Below, piece by piece: positions 22,782 through 32,779 of a DNA stretch of 64,000 bases. A model generated the notes under the pieces. That model did not search any database. It was not told the origin of the DNA and saw only the letters and a program-made list of their open reading frames with translations. The stretch's first letter is position 1. Each line of letters starts with the position of its first letter. A program made the translations under genes and the position numbers. Source of the DNA: Staphylococcus saprophyticus subsp. saprophyticus ATCC 15305 = NCTC 7292 (GTDB lineage Bacteria > Bacillota > Bacilli > Staphylococcales > Staphylococcaceae); assembly GCF_000010125.1 (NCBI RefSeq), contig NC_007350.1, positions 1,984,001 to 2,048,000 of the forward strand. The letters run 5' to 3'.

Positions 22782-23291
22782 GTGATGCGCAGTGGAGAGA
22801 ATACCAAGCGCATCAAAATCAACAAAAAATCGAAAAAAATTAGTAAAGGTTGGTTTTGGGGTTGTGGATCTGGTTGCGGTTGTTTAATTTTGTTAGTAAT
22901 TATCATTATAGGCATCTCAGCATGTACTGCAAACCTAGGCAACTTAGACACTAATGATAATTCATCAAACAATTCAAACAACAGTAGTGCTTCTAGAGAA
23001 GAAAAATCTGCATTAAACAAAGCGAAAACCTATTCGAACGTTATGCACATGTCAAAAGATGGCATCTATAATCAATTAATGTCTGAAGCTGATGGTTTTA
23101 AAGAATCAGATGCACAATATGCAGTAGATAATTTAAAAGCGAATTATAAAAAGAATGCTCTCGAAAAAGCTAAAGATTATGCTGATACACAGGATATGTC
23201 AAACGATGCAATATACAATCAATTAACATCAGATATTGAAGGATTCACGGAAGAACAAGCGCAATACACTATTGATCAATTAGATAAATAG
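22782..23291 (+). CDS. membrane-anchored protein with two Ltp domains, 5' end probably frameshifted
   Basis: A 169-codon frame. After a basic start and a GCGSGCGC cluster it has one membrane helix (LILLVIIIIGISAC), a Ser/Asn linker, and two copies of the Ltp (host-cell surface-exposed lipoprotein, PF07553) repeat: ALNKAKTYSNVMHMSKDGIYNQL...FKESDAQYAVDNL and ALEKAKDYADTQDMSNDAIYNQL...FTEEQAQYTIDQL. Ltp proteins of streptococcal prophages block DNA injection by other phages. No ribosome binding site precedes 22782. In another frame the DNA from about 22752 reads NETLVDKQISDAQWREYQAHQNQQKIEK and would join at KISKGWFWG if an A7 tract near 22835 had six A. A normal start codon for that longer form is not visible either. 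Confidence 0.7.
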   Translation: MMRSGENTKRIKINKKSKKISKGWFWGCGSGCGCLILLVIIIIGISACTANLGNLDTNDNSSNNSNNSSASREEKSALNKAKTYSNVMHMSKDGIYNQLMSEADGFKESDAQYAVDNLKANYKKNALEKAKDYADTQDMSNDAIYNQLTSDIEGFTEEQAQYTIDQLDK

Positions 23292-23360
23292 TGAAGTTCT
23301 AAAGCCCTAATTCAACTTTAATTATTGTTGATGGGACTTAATTAAACTTAACATTAAAGA

Positions 23361-23399
23361 AACGATATTTCGGTATTGAAACCGAAATATCGTTTTTAT
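23361..23399. terminator. bidirectional terminator
   Basis: Perfect 14-bp stem AACGATATTTCGGT / ACCGAAATATCGTT with a 6-base loop and a T-run on +, between convergent genes. Confidence 0.85.
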
Positions 23400-23407
23400 T
23401 TTGCCTC

Positions 23408-24253
23408 TTAATTCATATTTATAAAGGTACTGCCTAAAACATCACGCACATCGTGAATCACTAGGAATGTATTTTCATCCACTTCATTTACCAGTTTCTT
23501 GACCCTTGTAACTTGTGATTGCGGTACAACGACGTACAACATATGTGTTTCTGACTTTCCATAACCACCTTTACCAGTTAATATGGTTGACCCTCTACCG
23601 GTAAACGCATTGATTTTATCACTAATTAAATCACTTTTGCTTGAAATCACTGTAACTGCTTTTTTCGGATTGAAACCTTCGATAACGAAGGACGTGGCAC
23701 GTTCCGTAACAAATAACATAATAATGGTAAACAGCACATTTTCTAATGGTAGTACCATTAAGAATGAAAGAACAACAAGTGCATCTAGTATAAAAATACC
23801 TTGTGACGTTTTGATCTCGGAGTATTTATTCACAATTTTCGCAATGACTGATGTACCACCCAGTGTACTACCAGTAGAAATTACTAGCCCTGCACCGATA
23901 CCAATCACAGCGCCCCCAAATAAAGAATTAATAACAAAATTATCTACACCTAGATTAATATTTTCAGTTAAATGTAAAAATAGAGACAACGCAGTGTTGG
24001 AAATAACGGTGTAGACCGCTACCGTTTTACTTAAAAATTTCCACCCTACAAATACGACAACGGTATTGATAATAAATGAGGTCCACGCTGGCGATAAACC
24101 GAATGCATACATAAGAGATAATGATATCCCTACTGTGCCACCATCACCTAGATTTGATCCAAGTAAAAAACAGTTTACACCAATCGCATTTATGAATGTA
24201 CCAATTAAACAGAATATAATGTTTTTATAATGCTTGTTTATTAAATTTTTCAT
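23408..24253 (-). CDS. YitT-family membrane protein (DUF161 / DUF2179)
   Basis: A 281-residue integral membrane protein with five to six hydrophobic segments across residues 10-190, including the family signature G-S-N-L-G-D-G-G-T-V-G (about 32-42) and ISTGSTLGGTSVIA (about 134-147). The C-terminal cytoplasmic DUF2179 domain covers residues about 215-278 (GRGSTILTGKGGYGKSETHMLYVVVPQSQ). Paralogues are frequent in Firmicutes; substrate unknown. GGGAGGG precedes ATG. Monocistronic. Confidence 0.88.
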   Translation of the reverse strand: MKNLINKHYKNIIFCLIGTFINAIGVNCFLLGSNLGDGGTVGISLSLMYAFGLSPAWTSFIINTVVVFVGWKFLSKTVAVYTVISNTALSLFLHLTENINLGVDNFVINSLFGGAVIGIGAGLVISTGSTLGGTSVIAKIVNKYSEIKTSQGIFILDALVVLSFLMVLPLENVLFTIIMLFVTERATSFVIEGFNPKKAVTVISSKSDLISDKINAFTGRGSTILTGKGGYGKSETHMLYVVVPQSQVTRVKKLVNEVDENTFLVIHDVRDVLGSTFINMN

Positions 24254-24334
24254 AAATACCCTCCCTTTTCACTATTTTATTATTGTGGTTTATAAATAAA
24301 ATGTTCAATATTCATCAAGTAATGCCTAAATATT

Positions 24335-24359
24335 AAAAAAGACACCTCCATGAGGCGTC
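24335..24359 (-). terminator. terminator of the rapZ-yvcK-whiA operon
   Basis: Minus strand: stem GACGCCTC / GAGGTGTC with a 3-base loop and six T residues, about 130 bases downstream of whiA. Confidence 0.75.
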
Positions 24360-24491
24360 ATTAATTGAAATTCATACTTTTCATTATATTAGCATATTTA
24401 TTTTATGTGTGACTAGAAGAAATTCAATTTACACTTAATTCTTTTTCAAATTAAGAGATAACCATGCAAAACAGATGATACATCTTATGTG

Positions 24492-25436
24492 CTATAGTTC
24501 GATAGGCTCACCGCTTCTTAATTTATCAGCCATCTCATTTAACTTTCTTAATCTATGATTCACACCAGATTTAGATATTTTTCCCGTCGACATCATTTCA
24601 CCTAATTCTTTTAATGAAACTTCTTGGTGCTCAATTCTTAATTTTGCGATCTCACGCAATCTATCTGGAAGGTTGTCTAAACCAATTTCTTTATCAATTA
24701 AATGTATACTTTCTACATGTTTCATGGCTGCACTTACAGTTTTATTTAAATTGGCTGTCTCACAATTAACCAATCGATTCACAGAATTTCTCATATCTCG
24801 AACAATACGAACGTCTTCAAATTTCAAAAGTGCTTGATAACCACCTATCAAACTTAAAAAATCGGATATTTTTTCTGCTTCTTTTAAGTAAGCAATGCTG
24901 CCTTTCTTACGTTCTAGATGTTTTGCATTTAATTCATACGCATTCATTAATTGTGTGATACCTTCAGAATGATCTTCATATAACGAAAAAACCTCTAAAT
25001 GATAAGATGACGTTTCTGGATTGTTAACAGAACCACCAGCTAGAAAGGCACCTCTCAAATAACTGCGACGCATTTCATCATCATGAATCATAGTTTCATC
25101 GATTTCATGGGTAAAGACACCATTTTTTAAAATACCTAAATCATCTAATATTTCTCTGGCTCTTGCCTTAATACGACAAATATAGATATTATTTTTTTTC
25201 AATTTCATTTTCTTGCGTACGAGTAGTTCCACTTCCACATTAAACACTTTTTTTATTAACGAATAAATCCGTCTTGCTGTTGTTGCATTTTCGGTTTGAA
25301 CGTTAATAACAAACTGTTGATTGGATAGACTGAGTGCACCATTCATTCGAATAAGCGCACTGAGCTCTGCTTTTGCATTTTCTTCATCTACTTCAATTCT
25401 AGTAAGTTCATTTTTCATATCTGATGCAAAGCTCAT
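24492..25436 (-). CDS. whiA: WhiA, cell division/sporulation-type regulator homologue
   Basis: A 314-residue WhiA: degenerate LAGLIDADG-type homing-endonuclease fold in the N-terminal two thirds ([34 protein letters not shown]) and a C-terminal helix-turn-helix ([34 protein letters not shown]). In Gram-positive bacteria it influences division and nucleoid organisation. Third gene of the conserved rapZ-yvcK-whiA operon; 38 bases after yvcK. Confidence 0.96.
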   Translation of the reverse strand: MSFASDMKNELTRIEVDEENAKAELSALIRMNGALSLSNQQFVINVQTENATTARRIYSLIKKVFNVEVELLVRKKMKLKKNNIYICRIKARAREILDDLGILKNGVFTHEIDETMIHDDEMRRSYLRGAFLAGGSVNNPETSSYHLEVFSLYEDHSEGITQLMNAYELNAKHLERKKGSIAYLKEAEKISDFLSLIGGYQALLKFEDVRIVRDMRNSVNRLVNCETANLNKTVSAAMKHVESIHLIDKEIGLDNLPDRLREIAKLRIEHQEVSLKELGEMMSTGKISKSGVNHRLRKLNEMADKLRSGEPIEL

Positions 25437-25474
25437 GATTCAATCAGTCCCTTCTTATAAGTTTATTGTCTGGC

Positions 25475-26485
25475 TTATTCGTTATGATCTTTATTATGAT
25501 CTTTATTTCGATTAAACTCAATTGTCGCCGTTTCTCTCATAGCGATTTCATAGATCATTTTTGAAAGTACTTCAGTGTTATGGCGCACGTAATCTTCTGA
25601 AGACACTTCTACTAAATCAGGATGTGTAAAGACTTTAATATTCTGTGCTTCCATATCTGTCGTGTTGCATTTTACAGGTTCTGCATTTTCTTCTCTATAG
25701 CGTTCTAATACATTACCGTGAAAATTTTGCGTGCTACAAATAACATAGTTAATACATTTCGCACCCATGTGATCATGGATAGCATTGACATGATCGACAG
25801 CAGAATAATTATTCGTTTCACCTGGCTGTGTCATTACATTTGAAACATACAATTTAGGGGCATCTACTTTAAGTAATGCATCTGCGATACCTTTTACGCA
25901 TAAATTTGAAATGACACTTGTATATAAAGAACCTGGCCCCATAACAATTAAATCTGCCTCTTCAATCGCTTCAACTGCTTCTTCCATCGGTTTTACATCT
26001 TCAGGTTCTAAAAATACACGTTCGATTTTTTTATTTTTTTTTGGAATCTTAGACTCGCCATATACGATTTCTCCGTCTTCCATGACTGCATTTAAACGCA
26101 CACTTGTATTAGTAGACGGAATAACACGACCTCTAATATTTAAAATCTTACTTAATTCTTTAACTGCATGTCCAAAATCATCCGTAATATTCGTTAACGC
26201 GGCAATCAGTAAATTGCCAAGCGAATGACCTTCAACTTGGTTTTCTTTAAAACGATATTGGAAAAGTTGTTCTAAAGTTGACTCAGTTTCACTTAATGCA
26301 GAAATTACATTTCTTATATCTCCCGGTGCAGGTATATCCATTTCATTTCTTATTTTTCCTGTGCTCCCACCATCATCGGCAACTGTGACAATTGTCGTAA
26401 TATCTATTGGGTAATCTTTAAGGCCTCGAGCTAAAACGGATAAGCCTGTACCGCCACCTATTAGTACAAGTTTAATTCTTCTCAT
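25475..26485 (-). CDS. yvcK: YvcK/GlmR (CofD-like) gluconeogenic growth and envelope factor
   Basis: A 336-residue CofD-like protein. [17 protein letters not shown] at residues 9-25 and [11 protein letters not shown] form the nucleotide-sugar binding site; PGDIRN and [17 protein letters not shown] are further family motifs. YvcK/GlmR binds UDP-GlcNAc and adjusts precursor flow to the cell wall. The start overlaps the rapZ stop by 14 bases. The last residues repeat [10 protein letters not shown], coded by a short DNA duplication (GATCTTTAT at about 25487-25505). Confidence 0.95.
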
Positions 26486-27398
26486 CTTTATGTTTCACGC
26501 CACTTTCCACATGTGCATCCCTGTGATGCACATACACATTGTAATCAAAACTTTCGTTAAGTTCTGCTCCGATACGTTTGGCTAATGCGACTGAACGGTG
26601 TTGACCACCAGTACAACCGATTGCGATAACCAGTTGTGATTTACCTTCTTTTTTATATCCTGGTACCATAAATTTCAATAAATCTATTAATTTTTCATAA
26701 AATATATTTGTTTCTTTCCATTTCATAACATATTTATAAACCGCTTCATCTTCTCCTGTGAGTGGTCTTAATTCATCAACATAGTGTGGATTCGGTAAAA
26801 ATCTCACATCGAATACTAAGTCTGCATCCATTTGAATACCATGCTTAAATCCAAAACTCGTTACATTAATATTAAATGTTTGTACATTGCTCTTATTGAA
26901 ATAGTCACCAATGCGTTTACGCAATTCTTTTGGTTTCATTTGCGTCGTATCAATCGTATAGTTCGCTAGACTTTTAATTTCTGTTAATAACTCACGTTCT
27001 TCATTTATCGATTCTATCAATGAACGTTGTCCATTTCCATTTAACGGATGCGCACGTCTTGTTTCTTTATATCTAGAAATTAAACGCTCATTAGATGCTT
27101 CCAAGAACATCATATCCACAATCACATCAGAGTTACTTTTAATTAAATCCATTTCGTGGATTAATGATTTAAACAATTCTTTCCCTCTTAAATCGATTGC
27201 AATTGCAACTTTTTGTAATGATGGATTACCTTGCCCCATCAATTCTACAAATTTAGGTAAAAGTATCGGTGGTAAGTTGTCTACACAGAAATAACCGATA
27301 TCTTCTAGACTTTGAATGACTACAGATTTCCCAGCACCTGATAAACCTGTAACGACTAATAATTCACTTTTTACTATTTCTTTTTCATCCGGTTGCAT
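26472..27398 (-). CDS. rapZ: RapZ nucleotide-binding protein
   Basis: A 308-residue RapZ/YvcJ protein: P-loop GLSGAGKS at about residues 18-25, FCVDNLPP, the mid-domain [27 protein letters not shown], and the C-terminal [14 protein letters not shown] with YVHHRD. In Gram-negatives RapZ controls glmS sRNAs and binds GlcN6P; in Bacillus YvcJ has nucleotide-hydrolysing activity and affects competence. First gene of the operon, ATG at 27398. Confidence 0.96.
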
Positions 27399-27743
27399 CT
27401 TTTCACACCATTCGTTGATTTATTTAATCATAAAATGTTACTTCGTTGTTAACAGTTCATATTTTAAAGTGATGTGATTCATTTCACTTCAAATAAGTCT
27501 AACAATCTTATGCTATCATATTTCATTTTACATGAAAAAGGTCTTAGGTAGTAGCATTATCACTTTAATATTGAAGTTAGCTGTGGCTGCAATTTAACTC
27601 CTATAACCATAAGACTTCAATTATAAACATAGATAAATATATATCCTTATGTAAAAAGCTAGAGCACAATGCTTTCAGTTATATCTGAGCATCATGTTCT
27701 AGCTTTAACTAAATTCTATTATACAACACAATCACACGATTGA
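27399..27743. other. intergenic region rapZ/trxB
   Basis: About 345 bases. It holds the trxB terminator (27655-27706). The AT-rich part next to rapZ presumably carries the rapZ promoter, but no clear -35/-10 pair stands out. Confidence 0.5.
27655..27706 (-). terminator. trxB terminator
   Basis: Arms AAAGCTAGAGCA / TGTTCTAGCTTT (one mismatch) with a T-run on the minus strand, about 40 bases after the trxB stop. Confidence 0.75.
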
Positions 27744-28712
<969 letters not shown>

Positions 28713-28753
28713 TCAATATGCGAAGTATATATGATTTCTTGCATTTTATAAAC

Positions 28754-30190
28754 TTATATGCTCACTAAATAATCTATCGTCTTATTTAAACGGTAAGATG
28801 AAATTTTAAACCAATCTAAAACTTGTTGCTTTGTAACTTTGATTTCAGAATGACGAAAATACATATATACAAATGCAGCAACATAATCACTAACATTTGC
28901 TAGGTCAACTTTTTCCGAAATGATCGCTTCTGCTTGATCAATCCATACTATAAATAAATCTTCATTATTTTTCAATGCCTCAATATCATAAAGCATTAAC
29001 ATGCCTTTGTGAATAAAATCTAATTTGTTTAATTTTAAATCTTGAATTAAATAAGTCAAATAGAGTTTCTCATAATCATTCATAGATTCTAGTACACCCC
29101 AAATTTCTTGGGTTAAGAGTACTTCACGGCCCTTTAATTGGTTTAATAAAAAGATGCCATATAATCTATGGTGGCTATTATCATTCAACAATAACGGCAA
29201 TACTTGTTGGTCAAAATACGCTTTGCTCTCTTCAATAACCCAAGGTGCATGGCCAACATCAACTTTAGAAATTTCTTGTAATTTTGTCCAAAAGAATTTA
29301 CTTTCTTCATGATTGCCTAAATGATAATGATTATAGCTGAGTGCATTATACATTTGAATCGAAAGGAACTTTCCTCTTCTATAAAGTGGTTGTAGAATCT
29401 TTTGCGAAGCTTCATATTGTTTTAAATAACAGAGCACGATACCTAATTTAAATGACTCATCTTCATTCATCGGCATTACTTTGTTTAATATTTTTAAGTA
29501 GCGATGATATTTTTCACTATCATTCGTGTTGTATAGCAACAATGTATAATGACATAATGCATGCACATCTGTGTTGTCCTCGCTTAATAAACGTTCAAAC
29601 ATTTCTTTAGCAGTTTCGTATTCGTTTAAATATAAATAACACATTGCTAATAAATTACGTACGACGCGGTGTTCTTGAATGTCAGTACTTTGATTTAAAA
29701 TAAAATTTCGAGCCTCTGGTAAGCGGCCTTGTGAAAATAAATATTGGAAAATAAGTTGAATCGCAAATAATTTACTTTCTGTCTCTATTTTTTCAGGTGT
29801 ATGATATGAGACTTCAAACATTTCTTCAAGTTCTTCTTTATAATCCTCATCACCAGATATTGTTACATAGTTAATACCAAATAAAAATGCTTTATTGGCT
29901 TCATTCATCGTTATATTTAACTGGCTTAATTGAAAATAACTTTCTTCAACTTCTTCACCTTGTGCAATACTTTCATAAAAAAGATGTTCAGCCTTGCTAC
30001 CTATACCTAAACTAACTAAGCACTCCGAATATTTTACTTTTGTTTCAAAATCCTGAGGTGACATTTCAAGCACTTTAGCGAAGTAAGATGCCGCTTTTTT
30101 ATATTCTTGTTGATGAAATTTTTGATCTCCTAATTTTTTATAAAATTGACTATCTAATTTCATTGGTATTACATTGTCTTTATGCGCCAT
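28754..30190 (-). CDS. TPR-repeat protein (YvcD-like)
   Basis: A 478-residue soluble protein built of tetratricopeptide-like helical pairs (for example KLGDQKFHQQEYKKAASYFAKVLEMSPQD at about residues 18-46; ARNFILNQSTDI; YLNEYETAKEMFERLLSEDNTD). The C-terminal ~130 residues are helical without clear repeats. It occupies the conserved place between trxB and the hexapeptide acetyltransferase. AGGAGGTGA precedes ATG. Probably a scaffold; partner unknown. Confidence 0.85.
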   Translation of the reverse strand: MAHKDNVIPMKLDSQFYKKLGDQKFHQQEYKKAASYFAKVLEMSPQDFETKVKYSECLVSLGIGSKAEHLFYESIAQGEEVEESYFQLSQLNITMNEANKAFLFGINYVTISGDEDYKEELEEMFEVSYHTPEKIETESKLFAIQLIFQYLFSQGRLPEARNFILNQSTDIQEHRVVRNLLAMCYLYLNEYETAKEMFERLLSEDNTDVHALCHYTLLLYNTNDSEKYHRYLKILNKVMPMNEDESFKLGIVLCYLKQYEASQKILQPLYRRGKFLSIQMYNALSYNHYHLGNHEESKFFWTKLQEISKVDVGHAPWVIEESKAYFDQQVLPLLLNDNSHHRLYGIFLLNQLKGREVLLTQEIWGVLESMNDYEKLYLTYLIQDLKLNKLDFIHKGMLMLYDIEALKNNEDLFIVWIDQAEAIISEKVDLANVSDYVAAFVYMYFRHSEIKVTKQQVLDWFKISSYRLNKTIDYLVSI

Positions 30191-30215
30191 CCATCGTCAC
30201 CTCCTAAATGTTTCT

Positions 30216-30692
30216 TTATTTTATTATTTGTATGGGATTCCCATACGCTAATGCATGATCTGGAATATCTTTGGCTACAATAGAACCCGCACCAATCTTA
30301 ACATGATTACCAATGGTAACGCCTGGTAGGATGGTCACATTTGCACCAATCAAGGTATGATCCCCAATTTTCACAGGGCCTGTAGTAAATGCATCTACTA
30401 AAAATTCATGTGTTAAAATCGTTGAATTATAGCCAATCACACAATTTTTACCAATCGTGATGTATTCAGGATACAATAAATCAGGAACTACTTTGAAAGC
30501 GAATGCTGTATGAGCCCCGATATCCATTTTCAATAATTTACGATATGCCCAATGTTTTAATTTCACATTAGGCAAATAACGGCAAACTTCAATAATTAAC
30601 GTTTGTTTAAACATTTTCATTCCTTTGACAAAACGATACATATGCCATAAAGGATTTTTACCTTGAACTTGTTGTTTCTTTAAATTACGCAT
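30216..30692 (-). CDS. left-handed beta-helix (hexapeptide) O-acetyltransferase
   Basis: A 158-residue YvoF-like protein. N-terminal helix (NPLWHMYRFVKGMKMFKQTLIIEVCRYLPNVKLKHW), then hexapeptide repeats: TIGKNCVIGYNSTILTHEF, VKIGDHTLIGANVTILPGVTIGNHVKIGAGSIVAKDIPDHALAYGNP. The His in ILTHEF is a catalytic candidate. Acceptor unknown. Nine bases separate it from lgt; it is part of the hprK-lgt operon. Confidence 0.9.
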   Translation of the reverse strand: MRNLKKQQVQGKNPLWHMYRFVKGMKMFKQTLIIEVCRYLPNVKLKHWAYRKLLKMDIGAHTAFAFKVVPDLLYPEYITIGKNCVIGYNSTILTHEFLVDAFTTGPVKIGDHTLIGANVTILPGVTIGNHVKIGAGSIVAKDIPDHALAYGNPIQIIK

Positions 30693-30701
30693 AAATGACT
30701 A

Positions 30702-31538
30702 TCACTTCACTTCTTTACTTGGCCATGATAATGGACCAACAGCTTTATAACGTGGCGCATCATATTTAACACGTCTAACAATCATTATGACGACACCTAT
30801 TATGATTAAAATAATGGACATTAATTGGGCAATTCGGATATCACCTGCAAGCATTAAACTATCCGTACGCATGCCTTCTACAAAGAATCTGCCAATGGAA
30901 TACCAAATTAAATAGAGACAGAAGGTATCACCAATACGTAAGTGTTTTCTTAATAGAATTAAGATAACAAATCCTAACACATCCCAAATAGACTCATAAA
31001 GGAATGTTGGTTGATAGTATTTTCCATCAATATACATATTATTAATTATAAAGTCAGGAATATGTAAGTTTTCAAGGAAAGATTTAGAAACTGTGCCCCC
31101 ATGCGCTTCATGGTTCATAAAGTTTCCCCATCTTCCAATACCTTGTCCTAAAATCATACTTGGCGCAATCACATCACCAATTTGAAATGGATTAATATTT
31201 TTTTGTTTACAAATAATAATACCCGTTACGAATCCACCAATAAGACCACCATGTATGGCAATACCACCCTGCCAAATCATTGGGATTTCAATTGGATGTT
31301 GTACATAATACGGCCACTGAAAAATAACGAAATATATTCTAGCAATAATAAAACCAAATATGGCACTCCAAAATATAATATCGACGAGTGTGTCTTGATG
31401 GAATCCAATACGTTTCACGCTTGCTTGTGCAATAAAGTAACCTAGCAGTATGCCCATAGCAATAATAATGCCATACCAACGTACTGAAATCGGTCCTAAT
31501 TCAAACGCAATCGGATCGATATAGCTTAACGTCATCAT
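30702..31538 (-). CDS. lgt: prolipoprotein diacylglyceryl transferase
   Basis: A 278-residue membrane enzyme that attaches diacylglycerol to the lipobox cysteine of prelipoproteins. Signature [16 protein letters not shown] at about residues 133-148, and HGGLIGG (about 95-101) for substrate binding. About seven transmembrane segments. ATGA overlap with hprK. It supplies modification for the lipoproteins in this window (SstD, YkyA-like). Confidence 0.96.
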   Translation of the reverse strand: MMTLSYIDPIAFELGPISVRWYGIIIAMGILLGYFIAQASVKRIGFHQDTLVDIIFWSAIFGFIIARIYFVIFQWPYYVQHPIEIPMIWQGGIAIHGGLIGGFVTGIIICKQKNINPFQIGDVIAPSMILGQGIGRWGNFMNHEAHGGTVSKSFLENLHIPDFIINNMYIDGKYYQPTFLYESIWDVLGFVILILLRKHLRIGDTFCLYLIWYSIGRFFVEGMRTDSLMLAGDIRIAQLMSIILIIIGVVIMIVRRVKYDAPRYKAVGPLSWPSKEVK

Positions 31539-32476
31539 TGATTATTCCCCTCACTATGATTACCATTACGCAAAATTTCCGCATTTAAACGCTCATTAAA
31601 TTCTTCTGCTGTATTGATACCCATGATATTCAGTCTATAGTTCATCGCAGCTACTTCAATAATCACCGCCACGTTACGACCTGGTCTTACTGGAATGGTT
31701 TTTTTCGTTATTTCTGTGTCTAAAATACGTAATGTTTCTTCGTTTAGCCCTACACGGTCGTATAGTTTTTCTTTATGCCAATTTTCTAAGTGAATATTTA
31801 AACGCAGGCGCTTCTCAGTCAGAATTGAACCGGCACCAAATAAAGTCATAACATTTATAATGCCTAGTCCTCTAATTTCTAACAAATGTTCAATTAATTT
31901 AGGTGCACGACCTGTTAATTCATCTTTACTAATTTCTCTGATTTCAACATTATCATCAGCTACAAGTCTGTGACCGCGTTTGATTAATTCCAGCGCTGTT
32001 TCACTTTTACCTATACCAGAATCGCCTGTGATTAACACACCAACACCGTAAACATCAACAAGCACACCATGCAATGAAGTCGTTCTAGCGAGTTCATGCT
32101 CTAAAAAGGTAGTCAAACGACTCATCAATTGAGTTGTGGCAATTGTGGACGTGATCAATGGCGTTTCGTTTTCTTTCGCAGCTTCTATAAGTTCTTCCGG
32201 AGGTTCTAAATCTCTTGTCACTATAATCGCTGGTGTTTCTGGACGACATAATTTTCTCATACGTCCTTTCCGTTCTTCATCAGGCAATAAATTATAGAAA
32301 GATAACTCAGTAGTTCCTAATAATTGAATACGGTCAGAGGCATAATGAGAGAAATAACCTGCCATTTCTAAACCCGGTCTTGATATATCAGTATTTTTAA
32401 TTTGTTTATTTAAACCCGCTTCACCTGTGATTACTTCAAGCTTAAAGCGTTCTACTAAACTCTGTGTAGTTAACAT
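31535..32476 (-). CDS. hprK: HPr kinase/phosphorylase
   Basis: A 313-residue bifunctional enzyme that phosphorylates HPr at Ser46, central to carbon catabolite repression. Walker A GDSGIGKS at 151-158, catalytic region [13 protein letters not shown] (from about 135) and the HprK signature [10 protein letters not shown] (about 201-210). GAGGTGAACGC precedes ATG. First gene of the hprK-lgt-acetyltransferase-TPR cluster. Confidence 0.97.
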   Translation of the reverse strand: MLTTQSLVERFKLEVITGEAGLNKQIKNTDISRPGLEMAGYFSHYASDRIQLLGTTELSFYNLLPDEERKGRMRKLCRPETPAIIVTRDLEPPEELIEAAKENETPLITSTIATTQLMSRLTTFLEHELARTTSLHGVLVDVYGVGVLITGDSGIGKSETALELIKRGHRLVADDNVEIREISKDELTGRAPKLIEHLLEIRGLGIINVMTLFGAGSILTEKRLRLNIHLENWHKEKLYDRVGLNEETLRILDTEITKKTIPVRPGRNVAVIIEVAAMNYRLNIMGINTAEEFNERLNAEILRNGNHSEGNNQ

Positions 32477-32779
32477 GCGTTCACCTCTATCATTCTTTCT
32501 TCTGCATTTGTACTATGTTCATATCATATCAAAAAGAACTGATAATCTATATTAAAAAGTGCAGACGAAGTATATTTTAATATATGCCTTATATAAATTA
32601 TATACGATATTTCTTATTAAAAGCTGATTCATTTTAAAATTAACGATAAACTTAACATTTTATGTTTGCGACATGTTATCAAAGGTTAACAATCACAAAA
32701 AAGCTCTTGCTTCACACGCATGTAACATGGTGTCGCAAGAGCTTTGTTATGCTGTTGGAAAATAGATACGGTACAATTG
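32477..32779. other. intergenic region hprK/uvrA
   Basis: About 300 bases: AT-rich hprK upstream region and the uvrA terminator (32699-32744). Nothing else seen. Confidence 0.5.
32697..32744 (-). terminator. terminator of the uvrB-uvrA operon
   Basis: Perfect 10-bp arms AAGCTCTTGC / GCAAGAGCTT around a 24-base loop that can pair internally, followed by T6 on the minus strand. Confidence 0.75.
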
